A DNA stretch of 64,000 bases from CAVTBT01 sp963733065 (GCA_963733065.1 CAVTBT010000004.1:310001-374000); one strand, 5' to 3'; positions 8,796 to 17,834 are shown, counted from the stretch's first letter. Made by a program: numbers and translations. Notes: generated from the sequence alone by a model not told the origin.

Positions 8796-11272
8796 CGAGA
8801 CACCACCTCCACGTTGGTGCGGGTCGACTCGGGATCGCGCAGCATCTCCCAGACCCGCTGGTAGGGATTGCACGAGTCGTAGACGATCGGCCTGCCCGCC
8901 GGGCGGAGGGCGTCCTGGATCGCCGAGCAGATCGCATGGATGCCCCCGCCGCCGCCCTCGCCCATCCCCTTCGCGCCGAGCGGGGCGAACGGCGACGCCG
9001 ACTCGATCGCCGCCGTCTTGAGCGGCGGCATGTCCATCGCGTGCGGCACGTGGTAGTCGTAGAAGTTGGCCGTCAGCAGCGTGCCGTCCTCGTCGTAGGC
9101 GAAGTGCTCGTGGACGGCCGCGCCGATCGCGTGCGCGGTCGCGCCGTGCACCTGGCCCTCGACGATCTGCGGGTGGATCCGCGTGCCGCAGTCGTCGACG
9201 GCGCCGTAGTCGACGATCTCGATCTCGCCGGTCTCCCGGTCGATCTCGACCACGCAGGCGTGGATCTGCATCGCGTAGGTGAGCGTCAGCTTGCCCATCT
9301 TCTTCTCGGTGTCGACGACGCCGAAGTACGGGCGGTAGACGAAGCGGTGGTTGAGCGTCGGGTTGAAGTCGGGCGGCAGGAAGGCGTTGTTCGCGTTCAC
9401 GATCGCGCCGAGCGCCATGAAGGGCAGCGCGGCCTCCTCGGGGCCGTCCTTGATGCGCGCGAAGCCGTCGGCCAGCTCGATCTGCTCCGGCTCGGCCTGG
9501 AGCACCGCGGCCGCCAGCTGGATCATCTCCGCCCGCAGCAGTTCGGCCGCGCCCTTCACGGCGCCGAGCCCGGTGACCGCGAACTGGCTGGCGTAGGTCC
9601 CCGAGAAACCCGCGTGCGTGTTCTGGGACGAATCGTGGCCGCGGCGCACGTTCACGTTGTCGGGTGAGCAGCCGATGATGTCCGCCACGACCTGTGCCGA
9701 CGTCGTCTCGTGGCCCTGCCCCTGCGGCACGGTGCCGAGTGCCACGACCACCTCGCCGAAGATGTCGAGCTTCACCGTCGCCGCCTCGTTGTTCCCGGAG
9801 AACTGGAGCTCCGGGTTCAGGAGCTGGGACTGGCCGAAGTTGTTCGTCCCAGAGTCGAGGGTCGAACCGATGCCGAGGCCGAGCAGCTTGCCGCGCGACT
9901 CCGCGTCCGCGCGCCGCTGCTCGATCGAGGCGTGGTCGACGAGCTCGAGTGCCAGGTCGAGCGAGCGCGCGTAGTCGCCGGAGTCGTAGACGCAGCCGTT
10001 CGGCGTCTCGTAGGGCATCTCCTCGGTGCGGACGTAGTTCTTCTTGCGCATCTCGACCGGATCGAGACCGAGCTCGGCGCCGACGATGTCGCAGATGCGC
10101 TCGGTGAGCCACAGGTGCTGCATGCGCGAGTAGCCGCGATTCGGCGACACGGGGCTCTTGTTCGTGCAGACCTGCGTGAAGTCGACGTGGATGTTCCTCC
10201 AGCGGTACAGCCCCGGCGTGACCTGCGCCCAGATGATGCAGCCGAGCGGCTCGTAGCGCGGGAACGCGCCGCAGTCGTCGATCGCCTTGACCGAGAAGCC
10301 GGTCATTTCGCCATCTGCCTTCACGGCGACCTCGACGTCGAGGAACGTGCGCTCGTTGCCGTGCGCGTTCGCCGTGTGCTGGTCGGTGCGCCATTCCGTC
10401 CACTGCACGGGGCGGCCGAGCTTCCGGGCGAGCAGGCAGAGCACGACGTACTGCGGGTGCAGGCAGATCTTGTTGCCGAAGCCGCCGCCGATGTCGTCCG
10501 TGACGAAGCGCAGCTTGTCGAGGCCGACGCGAAGCGCCGGCGCCATCCAGATCGCCCCGATGCCCGGCATCTGGTGGTTGCAGTGGAGCGTCCACTGCTG
10601 GATGCCCTTGTCGTACTCGACGAGCGCGCCGGCGCACTCGAGCGGCGTCGACGCGAAGCGGTGGAAGTGCAGCTTCTTGATGGTGACGACGTGGTCGGCC
10701 TCGGCCTTCGCCGCCTCCCAGTCGCCCCAGTCGAAGACGCCCGACCAGACGACGTTCGAGCCCGCGTCGTCGTGCAGGATCGTCTCGTCCTTCAGCGACT
10801 CCTCGCCGTCGACGAGCACCGGCAGCGGCTCGTACTCCACAGCGACGAGCTCGGCGGCGTCACGCGCGAGCTCGCGGGTGGCGGCGCACACGGCCGCCAC
10901 GGGCTCGCCCATGTGCCGCACTCTGCCGACCGCGAGCGCGAAGTCCTTGATCTCGCTCCCGGGGGGCGTCGACATCTCGAAGAACGGATCCGTCTGGATC
11001 GCGACCTCGTCGCCCGTGATCGTGCCGTAGACCCCGTCCAGCTCGAGCGCGGCCGTGACGTCGATCGAGACGATCTTCGCGTGCGCGTACGGCGAGCGCA
11101 CGAAGTGGACGTACCCCGTGCCGTGGCGCTTGACGTCGTCGAAGAAGAGGCCCTGCCCCTGGACGAGGCGCCGATCCTCCTTCCGCGGCACCGACTGGCC
11201 GATCCAGCCGCGCTGGAGCTCGGTGCCCTCCGTCGTGACGATCGGGGTCGGCGTGGTCGTCGTCGAGCTCAT
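8792..11272 (-). CDS. Molybdenum hydroxylase large subunit (xanthine dehydrogenase/CoxL family) with atypical active-site loop
   Basis: An 826-aa molybdopterin-binding subunit. The N-terminal hammerhead (PRKEDRRLVQGQGLFFDDV), GGFGNKI, and the GMGEGGGGGIHA segment near residue 770 that holds the catalytic glutamate are present. The loop that carries AYRCSFR in true CO dehydrogenases and AYRGAGR in the common form II relatives reads SPNRGYSRMQHLW here (near residue 370), so it lacks the Cys of CO dehydrogenase. The enzyme should therefore hydroxylate or oxidise some other small molecule (aldehyde, N-heterocycle, aromatic) at Mo=O. It starts at ATG 11272 with an ATGA overlap with the small subunit. 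No maturation genes (coxDEF, xdhC) are present in the window. Confidence 0.88.
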   Translation of the reverse strand: MSSTTTTPTPIVTTEGTELQRGWIGQSVPRKEDRRLVQGQGLFFDDVKRHGTGYVHFVRSPYAHAKIVSIDVTAALELDGVYGTITGDEVAIQTDPFFEMSTPPGSEIKDFALAVGRVRHMGEPVAAVCAATRELARDAAELVAVEYEPLPVLVDGEESLKDETILHDDAGSNVVWSGVFDWGDWEAAKAEADHVVTIKKLHFHRFASTPLECAGALVEYDKGIQQWTLHCNHQMPGIGAIWMAPALRVGLDKLRFVTDDIGGGFGNKICLHPQYVVLCLLARKLGRPVQWTEWRTDQHTANAHGNERTFLDVEVAVKADGEMTGFSVKAIDDCGAFPRYEPLGCIIWAQVTPGLYRWRNIHVDFTQVCTNKSPVSPNRGYSRMQHLWLTERICDIVGAELGLDPVEMRKKNYVRTEEMPYETPNGCVYDSGDYARSLDLALELVDHASIEQRRADAESRGKLLGLGIGSTLDSGTNNFGQSQLLNPELQFSGNNEAATVKLDIFGEVVVALGTVPQGQGHETTSAQVVADIIGCSPDNVNVRRGHDSSQNTHAGFSGTYASQFAVTGLGAVKGAAELLRAEMIQLAAAVLQAEPEQIELADGFARIKDGPEEAALPFMALGAIVNANNAFLPPDFNPTLNHRFVYRPYFGVVDTEKKMGKLTLTYAMQIHACVVEIDRETGEIEIVDYGAVDDCGTRIHPQIVEGQVHGATAHAIGAAVHEHFAYDEDGTLLTANFYDYHVPHAMDMPPLKTAAIESASPFAPLGAKGMGEGGGGGIHAICSAIQDALRPAGRPIVYDSCNPYQRVWEMLRDPESTRTNVEVVSR

Positions 11273-11757
11273 CGCCCGCCGCCCTTTCCCGCCGCGACCA
11301 CGGCCTCGACGATGTTCACGTACCCCGTGCAGCGGCAGATGTTGCCCTGGATCGCCTTGCGGGCCTCGTCCTCGGTCGGATGCGGATTCTGCTCGAGGAG
11401 CGCCGCGGCGCTCATCAGCATCCCGGGCGTGCAGTAGCCGCACTGCAGCGCGTGATGCTCCGAGAACGAGCGCTGGAGCGGCGTCAGCTCTCCGTCGGGC
11501 GCGAGGCCTTCGATCGTCTGCACCGTGTGACCGTCGACCTGGACGGCGAGCAACATGCAGCTCTTCACCGACTTCCCGTCGAGGTGGATCGTGCACGCGC
11601 CGCAGTTGCCGGTGTCGCAGCCGATGTGCGTGCCCGTCAGATCGAGGTCGTCGCGGATGAAGTGCACGAGGAGCCGGCGCGTCTCGACCTCGCGCTCGTA
11701 GCGCGTGCCGTTGACGTCCACCTCGATCGTCTGGCTCGTGACGGGCTGCTCTGACAC
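11269..11757 (-). CDS. Molybdenum hydroxylase small (2Fe-2S) subunit
   Basis: A 162-aa electron-transfer subunit with both expected iron-sulfur domains. The N-terminal plant-type ferredoxin fold has GCDTGNCGACTIHLDGKSVKSC (four Cys, residues ~42-64). The C-terminal helical domain has CGYCTPGM and CRCTGY. The start is GTG 11757, directly abutting the stop of the FAD subunit; the end overlaps the large subunit start. It passes electrons from the Mo site of the large subunit to the FAD subunit. Its length matches CoxS/NdhS-type proteins. Confidence 0.95.
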   Translation of the reverse strand: MSEQPVTSQTIEVDVNGTRYEREVETRRLLVHFIRDDLDLTGTHIGCDTGNCGACTIHLDGKSVKSCMLLAVQVDGHTVQTIEGLAPDGELTPLQRSFSEHHALQCGYCTPGMLMSAAALLEQNPHPTEDEARKAIQGNICRCTGYVNIVEAVVAAGKGGGR

Positions 11758-12576
11758 CTACGACCCCTTCCTTTGCTCGGCCTGCCGCACGGCGCGGACG
11801 GCGCACACCTCGGCGAGGTGGCGTCGGTACTCGGCGCTCGCGTGCACGTCGGACGGCGGTTCGAGCGCGGCCTCGCGGACGGCCGTGCGCACGGCGTCCT
11901 CCTCGGTGCTCTCGGGCCGCACGACGATCGGCACGGCGTCGACGCAGCCGATCGCGAGCCGCGGCGCGTCGCCGCCGAGGGTCGCGGCGACATTGACGAT
12001 GCAGGTGCCGTCGGCGCCAATGGTCACGGCGCCGAAACCGTCGGGAGCGTGGCCCGCGGCCGGCACCGAGACCTTCGTCAGCAGCTCGCCCTCCGACACC
12101 GCGGTCATGTAGACGCCGAGGAAGAAGTCCTCCGCCGAGACCCAGCGCGTGCCGCCCTTGCCCTGGATCGTGAACGTCGCGTCGAGTGCGGCGAAGAGCG
12201 GCGGCAGGTGGTTCGTCGGATCGTTCGAGCAGACGTTGCCGCCGATCGTGCCGCGGTTCCGAACCTGGACGTCGGCGATCGTCGCCGTGACCTCGGCGAT
12301 CACCGGCCGCGCGACGTCCACCTCGGACGACTCGACGATCGCCGTGTACGTCGCCATCGCGCCGATGTCGAGCGTGTCGCCGGTGACCGAGATCCGCCGC
12401 AGCTCCTCGAGCTCGTTGAGGTCGACGAGGACGTCCGGCGAGGCCGCGCGCTGCTTCATGACGTTGACGAGCGTCTGACCGCCCGCGAGCACACGTGCGC
12501 CGTCGTGACCTCCGAGCAGTGCGACCGCGTCGTCGATCGTGCGCGGACGCGCGTACTCGACCTCGCGCAGCAGCAT
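11758..12576 (-). CDS. Molybdenum hydroxylase medium (FAD) subunit
   Basis: A 272-aa FAD-binding subunit of the CoxM/XdhB type and the first gene of the operon. FAD motifs are AGGQTLV near residue 31 and RNRGTIGGNVCSNDPTNH near residue 108 (the family usually has TIGGN...D). The C-terminal CO_deh_flav_C domain follows. ATG 12576 lies 27 nt from the palindrome TGACATGTCA, which sits in the 56-bp gap to the divergent desaturase-like gene. The order medium-small-large-G matches CoxMSL-type operons of aerobic bacteria. Confidence 0.93.
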   Translation of the reverse strand: MLLREVEYARPRTIDDAVALLGGHDGARVLAGGQTLVNVMKQRAASPDVLVDLNELEELRRISVTGDTLDIGAMATYTAIVESSEVDVARPVIAEVTATIADVQVRNRGTIGGNVCSNDPTNHLPPLFAALDATFTIQGKGGTRWVSAEDFFLGVYMTAVSEGELLTKVSVPAAGHAPDGFGAVTIGADGTCIVNVAATLGGDAPRLAIGCVDAVPIVVRPESTEEDAVRTAVREAALEPPSDVHASAEYRRHLAEVCAVRAVRQAEQRKGS

Positions 12577-12602
12577 GGGCGTATCTAACCAGCATTGCTC
12601 CG

Positions 12603-12612
12603 TGACATGTCA
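12603..12612. promoter_or_regulatory. Palindromic operator candidate TGACATGTCA, copy 2
   Basis: A perfect palindrome centred in the 56-bp divergent promoter region between the molybdenum hydroxylase operon (start 12576) and the desaturase-like oxidoreductase (start 12633). A dimer bound here could repress both directions at once. It is identical to the copies at 3647 and 22162. Confidence 0.6.
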
Positions 12613-12632
12613 AGCCGATAGGGTCGCCCGCA

Positions 12633-14255
12633 ATGGGGCCGTACGACGCCGTGTTCGTGGGCAGCGGCATCAACGCCCTCGCGGGCGGCGCACTGCTCGC
12701 CAAAGAGGGCTGGCGCGTCTGCATCCTCGAGCGGAACGACCGTCTCGGCGGCGCGATCCGCACGGAGCAGGGGCTGATCGCACCCGGCTACGTGCACGAG
12801 GTCTTCTCGTCCTGGCACCCGCTCTTCACCGGCTCGGCGGCGTACGCCGAGCTGCAGGACGACCTCGAGCGGCATGGGCTCGAGTACCTCAACACCGACC
12901 TGCCGACCGGCAGCGCGTTCCCCGACGGCTCGAGCGCGTTCCTCACGACGTCGCTCGACGACAACATCGCCGAGCTGGACCGGCACGCAGCGGGCGACGG
13001 AGCCGCGTGGCAGGCGGCGTTCGAGGGCTTCATGACGAACGCCGACCTCTCGTTCGGCGTCCTGTCGTCGGAGCTCTGGTCGGGCGCGGGCTTCGGCCTC
13101 GGCCAGAAGGCCTACCGCCGCTTCGGCCGGCGCGGACTGCTGGCGTACGGCGGCGAGGTGCTTTCGAGCTGCCGCGACTGGCTCGGCGACACATTCGCGA
13201 GCCGCGAGGCGCACGGCCTGCTCGCGCCGTGGGTGCTCCACACCGGCCTCGGACCCGAGCAGCCGCTGTCGGGGTTCATGACGAAGGTGATCGGCGCGGC
13301 GCTGCAGCTCGGCGGCATGCCGGTGCCGAAGGGCGGCGGGGTGAGCCTCGTGGAGGCGCTCGCGGCGATCGTGCGCGAGGCAGGCGGCGATCTGCGCACC
13401 GACGCGGAGGTCGAGCGGATCCTCGTCGCGGACGGCCGCGCGACCGCGGTGCGGCTCGCGGACGGCGAGGCGATCCAGGCGGAGCGGGCGATCGTGGCCG
13501 GCGTCACGCCGACACAGCTCTACGGCCGGCTGCTGGCCGCAGGGGAGGTGCCGCCGACGGTCCGGGACGCGGCGGCCCGCTACCGCTACGGCCTCGCGGG
13601 CATGCAGATCCACATCGCCATGAAGGAGCGTCCGCGCTGGCGGGGCGACGAGCGGCTCGGGCGGACGGCCATCGTCCACGTCACGCCCGGTCTCGACGGC
13701 GTGTCGCGGGCCGTCAACGAGGCGACCCGCGGCCTGCTGCCGGCCGAGGCGACGATCGTGTGCGGCCAGCCGATGGCCGTCGACCCCTCGCGCGGCCCCG
13801 AGGACGGCTGGGTGGTCTGGATTCAGCTGCAGGAGCTGCCGCAGCGGCCGACCGGCGACGCCGCCGGGGAGCTCGACACGGGCGACGGCACATGGACGGA
13901 GGAGCTGCGCGAGCGCTACGCCGACCGGATCGTCTCCCGGCTCGGACAGCACATCGAGAACCTCGAGTCGGCCTCGCTCGGCCGCGTGGTCCTCTCGCCG
14001 GCCGACATCGCGGCGCTCGACGTGAATCTCGAGCACGGCGACATCTATGCGGGCGCCTGCACCCTCGACCAGAACCTGCTCTGGCGGCCGCTGCCACAGA
14101 CGCCCGGCCACGAGACGCCGGTCGACCGGCTCTACCAGATCGGGGCGAGCACGCACCCGGGACCGGGGCTCGGCGCCGGCTCGGGCTACCTCGTCGCGAA
14201 GAAGCTGACGAGGCCGGCGATGCACCGTCGGCTCCTCGACCGCATCATGCCGTGA
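12633..14255 (+). CDS. Phytoene desaturase-like FAD/NAD(P)-dependent oxidoreductase
   Basis: A 540-aa flavoprotein of the CrtI/CrtN-like amine oxidase superfamily. The N-terminus has the dinucleotide-binding motif VGSGINALAGGALLAKEGW and then LERNDRLGGAIRTE (res ~7-47); the C-terminus ends with the second FAD contact YQIGASTHPGPGLGAGSGYLVA, normal for the family. Known members desaturate or isomerise carotenoids, but this subgroup is widespread in bacteria without carotenoid genes, and no phytoene synthase is nearby. Divergent transcription with a molybdenum hydroxylase across a shared palindrome argues for a role in the same oxidative pathway. The start ATG 12633 gives the complete glycine motif. 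Two nested hairpins follow the gene. Confidence 0.8.
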   Translation: MGPYDAVFVGSGINALAGGALLAKEGWRVCILERNDRLGGAIRTEQGLIAPGYVHEVFSSWHPLFTGSAAYAELQDDLERHGLEYLNTDLPTGSAFPDGSSAFLTTSLDDNIAELDRHAAGDGAAWQAAFEGFMTNADLSFGVLSSELWSGAGFGLGQKAYRRFGRRGLLAYGGEVLSSCRDWLGDTFASREAHGLLAPWVLHTGLGPEQPLSGFMTKVIGAALQLGGMPVPKGGGVSLVEALAAIVREAGGDLRTDAEVERILVADGRATAVRLADGEAIQAERAIVAGVTPTQLYGRLLAAGEVPPTVRDAAARYRYGLAGMQIHIAMKERPRWRGDERLGRTAIVHVTPGLDGVSRAVNEATRGLLPAEATIVCGQPMAVDPSRGPEDGWVVWIQLQELPQRPTGDAAGELDTGDGTWTEELRERYADRIVSRLGQHIENLESASLGRVVLSPADIAALDVNLEHGDIYAGACTLDQNLLWRPLPQTPGHETPVDRLYQIGASTHPGPGLGAGSGYLVAKKLTRPAMHRRLLDRIMP

Positions 14256-14299
14256 GGTTCCTCACGCCGCTGGGGCGCCGGTCGCGTCGGGATCCATCG

Positions 14300-14348
14300 C
14301 CGGCCAGCGCGAGGACAGCACATTCCGGTGCGGCCTCGCGCTGGCCGG
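14300..14348. terminator. Inverted repeat behind the desaturase-like gene
   Basis: 15-bp perfect arms (14300-14314 with 14334-14348) around a 19-nt loop, in the 172-bp gap after the stop at 14255. It is a probable terminator or mRNA-stabilising hairpin; no T-run is visible. Confidence 0.5.
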
Positions 14349-14375
14349 CCTCGGATCGTGGCGCGAGCGGCGTCA

Positions 14376-14417
14376 GCCTTCGGCGGAGCCCGGCTTCGCC
14401 GGGCGGGAGCCGAAGGC
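14376..14417. terminator. Second nested hairpin before the isomerase-like gene
   Basis: Inner stem 14388-14394/14398-14404 (GCCCGGC, TTC loop) and outer arms 14376-14383/14410-14417. It lies 10 nt before the GTG start at 14428, so it could also act in the 5' leader of that gene. Confidence 0.4.
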
Positions 14418-14427
14418 GGCCAGCGCC

Positions 14428-15239
14428 GTGAGGCTCTCGCTGAGCCAGATCTCGACGGCCAACGCCTCGTTCGACGACGACCTGCTCGCCTACCGGTCCG
14501 CCGGATTCGAGGGCATCGGCCTGTGGCAGTTCAAGCTGTCCGGCGACTGGGTGGCCGACCGAGACGCGGTGCGGGGTGCCGGGCTGGAGGCGACGAACTG
14601 CGTGCCGCTCGTGCCGACGATCCTGCCGAACCCCGTCATGGAAGGCCCGGACGACCCCGACGAGCGGATCGAGTCGATCTGCGCGTCGATCGGGCTCTTC
14701 GCCAACTTCCGGCCCGCGTCGGTGCTGTGTCTGACCGGGCCGGTCGGTGAGTTCGGCAACGCCGAGGCCAGGCGGATCGTGATCGACGGCCTCCAGGCGG
14801 CGGCCGAGACCGCGCGTGCGCTCGGCGTCCGCTTCGGCCTCGAGCCGATCCACAGCTCGGAGTCGGAGACGTTCTCGTTCGTGCACACGATCCCGGACGC
14901 GCTCGAGCTCCTCGACGAGGCGGGCCTCGACGACGTCGGCGTGATGGTCGACACGTTCCACGTCGGCGACACGGACACCGTGCTGCAGGACCTCGAGCGC
15001 CACGTCGACCGGATCACGGGCCTGCACGTGGCGGAGTGGACGGCCGACGGGATCGGACGGACGCGCGCTGCCGGGCGAAGGCGTGCGGCCTCACGCGCGA
15101 GGCGTCGACACGCTGCGCGACGCCGGCTGGGACGGCTGGCTCGACGTCGAGATCTTCTCGACGCCCGGACGGCTTCTGGGGCTTGCCGCCCGACGAGGCG
15201 GCCCGCAGGGCGCACGCCGCGGCGCGCGCCCTGCTGTAG
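14428..15239 (+). pseudogene. Xylose isomerase-like TIM barrel (sugar phosphate isomerase/epimerase), two frameshifts
   Basis: The translation from GTG 14428 (MRLSLSQISTANASFDDDL) is a clear AP_endonuc_2/xylose isomerase-like barrel: GFEGIGLW, VLCLTGP, GVRFGLEPIH (metal Glu), VGVMVDTFH (Asp/His) and HVAEW. After 15056 the conserved reading moves to another frame (LPGEGV, TLRDAGWDGWLDVEIFS) and near 15170 to a third (FWGLPPDEAARRAHAAARALL, stop 15239). Both shifts go in the same sense, so the original product would be about 270 aa. As only the last quarter is affected, indel errors are likely. It may share transcription with the desaturase-like gene. It is convergent with the secreted protein ending at 15245. 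Confidence 0.75.
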
Positions 15240-15244
15240 CAGCG

Positions 15245-15748
15245 CTACGGCAGCTCCGGGATCCGCTCCACGCCCATGCGCTCGCCCGTCGCGGTCGCGA
15301 TGAAGCTCGCGACGACGTTGCCGGCCGGGTCGAGCACGTTGACCCTCGCCACGAGCGTGAACGTCTTGCTGTCCTGCGAAAGCCGGATCGTGCGGCTGAT
15401 CTTCTGCGAGCCCAGGTACGCGCCGGTTTGCGGGTTGAAGCGGAAGAACACGGTCGTGTTCGCGTAGAGCCGTCCCGCGATCCGCTCCCACGACCCGTAC
15501 GCCTCGGTGCGCGTCGCCGGCCATTCATTGGCTGTCTCGACCACGCTCCCGGTCCCGGTGAAGACCTGCAGCGACGTCAGCGGCGGCGCAGGTGCCGGCC
15601 GGTTGACGGTCACCTTCCACGTCCCGGCAATCTGGTTGCCTGCCTTCGAGCCGGTGCCGGCACCCGCCACCGCGACGATCGCGCCGGCGGCAATCAGGCT
15701 GACTAGGCCGATCACGGACCAGGTTCTGTGTGCCCTCATGCGTGTCAT
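15245..15748 (-). CDS. Secreted protein of unknown function
   Basis: A 167-aa protein with an N-terminal signal segment (WSVIGLVSLIAAGAIVAVAGAG). The mature part starts QIAGTWKVTVNRP and looks like a beta-barrel: repeated beta strands (SLQVFTG, LYANTTVFFRFN, RTIRLSQDSKTFTLVARVNVLDPAGNVV, FIATATGERM) resembling allene oxide cyclase/lipocalin-like secreted proteins, but I cannot assign a family. The start is taken at ATG 15748 (ATG 15739 is an alternative). It is divergent from the second SARP gene, the same arrangement as the secreted repeat protein and the first SARP. Confidence 0.7.
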   Translation of the reverse strand: MTRMRAHRTWSVIGLVSLIAAGAIVAVAGAGTGSKAGNQIAGTWKVTVNRPAPAPPLTSLQVFTGTGSVVETANEWPATRTEAYGSWERIAGRLYANTTVFFRFNPQTGAYLGSQKISRTIRLSQDSKTFTLVARVNVLDPAGNVVASFIATATGERMGVERIPELP

Positions 15749-15779
15749 CTCGATTCCCTTCGCTGGTGACCGTTCCGAC

Positions 15780-15812
15780 GCTAGAGCCATCCGCTAACGG
15801 CGCTCTAACCCC
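15780..15812 (-). promoter_or_regulatory. Possible SARP direct repeats
   Basis: On the minus strand GTTAGAG and GTTAGCG start 11 nt apart, with a weaker third unit (GCTCTAG) another 11 nt on, pointing towards the secreted protein gene at 15748. This is the spacing of SARP sites but there is no clear -10, so the call is weak. Confidence 0.3.
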
Positions 15813-15861
15813 GCCCTTCCAGGCCTCGGCCGGCGCCAACGAGAGTGCTAGCGTCGTTCGG

Positions 15862-17787
15862 GTGTCCGTGCTCGAGTTCCGCGTCCTCGGACCGCTCGAA
15901 GTGCTGCGTGACGGCGAGGTCGTGCCCATCCCTGCCCCCAAGCAGCGTGCGCTCCTCGGACTGCTCCTGCTGCACGCGAACGAGCCCGTCGCGCAGGAGG
16001 AGCTGATCGACCAGCTCTGGGGCGAGCAGCCGCCGAGGACGGCGAAGGCGTCGCTGCAGAACCAGGTGCACGCAATCCGCCGGCTGCTCGGCGCGGAGGT
16101 GCTCGAGCGGCAGGCGGCCGGCTACGTCGTGCACGTCGAACCGGGTCGGCTGGACCTCGGGCGCTTCGAGCGTCTCGTGGACGAGGCTCGAACGGCGGAG
16201 CCGAAGGAGCGCGCGGCGAAGCTCCACGAAGCCCTCGCGTGCTGGCGCGGCCCGGCGCTGGTCGAGTTTCCGGCGGAACCGTTCGCCTCCCACGAGATCG
16301 GCCGCCTCGAAGAGGAGCGCCTGGCTGCGCTCGAGGAGCGCATCGACGCCGACCTCGCGCTCGGCCACCATGCGGATGGGGTGGCGGAGCTCGAAGGTCT
16401 GGTGCAGCGCTATCCGCTGCGCGAGCGGCTCTGGGGCCAGCTGATGCTCGCCCTCTACCGCGGCGGGAGACAGGCCGACGCCCTGGCCGCCTATCAGCGG
16501 GCGCATCACGTTTTCGTAGGCGAGATTGGGCTGGAGCCGGGCGTCTCCCTGCGCGAGCTGCAGCGGGCGATCCTGCTCCAGGATCCCTCCCTCGACGACG
16601 ACCAGCATCAGATCGGTTGGACGCTCGAGCGCGCGGCCGCGATCCTGCCGGCCGAGGGCGCCGAGCGGGCCCGATCGCTCGCGGAGTACGGCAAGGCGCT
16701 CTGGCAGCTCGGCGAGCGACGGCGGGCGCGGTCGACGATGCGAGCCGCCGAGCGCCTGGCCCGCGCTGCCGGTGAGCCCGCGCTCGAGGCGCGTGCTCAG
16801 CTCGCGCTGTCGTTCTTCGCCTGCTACGAGGATCGACGCAACCCGCTCGACCATCTCGCCGAGGCCGAGCGCGTCGCGGGGATCTGCGAGGCGCACGGTG
16901 ATGACGAGGGCCTGGCGCTTGCGCTCCGGGACCAGGCGTTCATCCACCAGGTGAGCGGCCGAGCGGACGAGGCTGCGCGCCTGACGGAGCGCGCGCTCGC
17001 CGTCGCGCTACGCACCGGCGATCCGTGGCAGAAGGCGGCGGCACTGGGCTCGCTTGCCCTGTGCCTCGCGGACGGATCGACTCCCGTCGACGAGGCGATC
17101 GCCCGTTGCGAGGCGATGCTGCAGGAGGTAGGCCCCCAGGTCGAGACGGAGCAGAAGATCAAAGCCGCACTGGCGGTCATGTATGCCGAAGCGAGCCGGT
17201 TCGACGAGGGCCGAGCGCTCATCGACGACGTCCTGGCTCAGGCTCGCGCGACCGGGGCGTCCTGGGGCCTCGTCGGCTTGTCCGGTCCCGCCGTCCTGGT
17301 CGAGCTCGCGGCAGGCTCGTACGACCGGGCGGCGGCGCGATGCCGCTGGGCCTGCTCGCTGCTCGAGGTCGAAGACGACCGCGGCGCATTGCCGGTGTGC
17401 CGCTCGGCGCTGGCCTGCATCCTCGTCCGGCTCGGCGAGCTCGACGAGGCGCGCACCCTCGGCCGCTCCGCGCACGCCGGGGCGGGGTCGCCGGACGACT
17501 TCTACGCGGAGGTGAATTGGCGGTGCGCGCTCGCGCTCGTCGGCGCCCACGACGGGCGAACGGACGAGGCGCTGCGACTATCGGACGAGGTGCTGGCCCG
17601 CGTCAACGCATCGGACCTCCTCACGTACCGCGGACAGAGGCTCGAGGACGTGGCGCTGGTGCGCGGCCTCGCAGGAGACGAGGTCGGAGCGCAGGATGCG
17701 CTGGACGAGGCGCTCGCCCTCTACGAGCGTAAGGGCAGCGTCGCCCACCGCGACCGGCTGCGGGCGCAGCTCGCAGACAGCGCGTAG
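15862..17787 (+). CDS. SARP/BTAD-family transcriptional regulator with TPR region
   Basis: A 641-aa regulator. Residues ~1-95 form the OmpR-like winged helix (VLEFRVLGPLEVLRDGE, ALLGLLLLHANEPV, LGAEVLERQAAGYVV) and ~100-245 the BTAD (LVQRYPLRERLWGQLMLALYRGGRQADALAAY, GLEPGVSLRELQRAIL). Unlike the first SARP it goes straight into TPR repeats with no P-loop ATPase. GTG 15862 is used; GTG 15868, two codons on, is nearly as good. Such proteins usually activate one or a few neighbouring operons, here most plausibly the divergent secreted protein. It is intact, unlike both other multi-domain regulators in the window. Confidence 0.88.
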   Translation: MSVLEFRVLGPLEVLRDGEVVPIPAPKQRALLGLLLLHANEPVAQEELIDQLWGEQPPRTAKASLQNQVHAIRRLLGAEVLERQAAGYVVHVEPGRLDLGRFERLVDEARTAEPKERAAKLHEALACWRGPALVEFPAEPFASHEIGRLEEERLAALEERIDADLALGHHADGVAELEGLVQRYPLRERLWGQLMLALYRGGRQADALAAYQRAHHVFVGEIGLEPGVSLRELQRAILLQDPSLDDDQHQIGWTLERAAAILPAEGAERARSLAEYGKALWQLGERRRARSTMRAAERLARAAGEPALEARAQLALSFFACYEDRRNPLDHLAEAERVAGICEAHGDDEGLALALRDQAFIHQVSGRADEAARLTERALAVALRTGDPWQKAAALGSLALCLADGSTPVDEAIARCEAMLQEVGPQVETEQKIKAALAVMYAEASRFDEGRALIDDVLAQARATGASWGLVGLSGPAVLVELAAGSYDRAAARCRWACSLLEVEDDRGALPVCRSALACILVRLGELDEARTLGRSAHAGAGSPDDFYAEVNWRCALALVGAHDGRTDEALRLSDEVLARVNASDLLTYRGQRLEDVALVRGLAGDEVGAQDALDEALALYERKGSVAHRDRLRAQLADSA

Positions 17788-17834
17788 TCACCGCCCTAGC
17801 TGCGCAGCCACGCCTGTCGTACGCTCGTCGCGGG

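Noticed and set aside
8792..11272. Aerobic CO dehydrogenase (coxL)
   Set aside because: The Cys-containing AYRCSFR loop of form I is absent and the form II AYRGAGR is also replaced, so CO oxidation is not supported.
12633..14255. Carotenoid biosynthesis locus
   Set aside because: Only a desaturase-like flavoprotein is present; no phytoene synthase, cyclase or prenyl transferase nearby.
4223..17787. Secondary metabolite gene cluster, suggested by two SARP regulators
   Set aside because: No polyketide, peptide synthetase, terpene or RiPP genes are present; the neighbours are exported proteins and catabolic enzymes.
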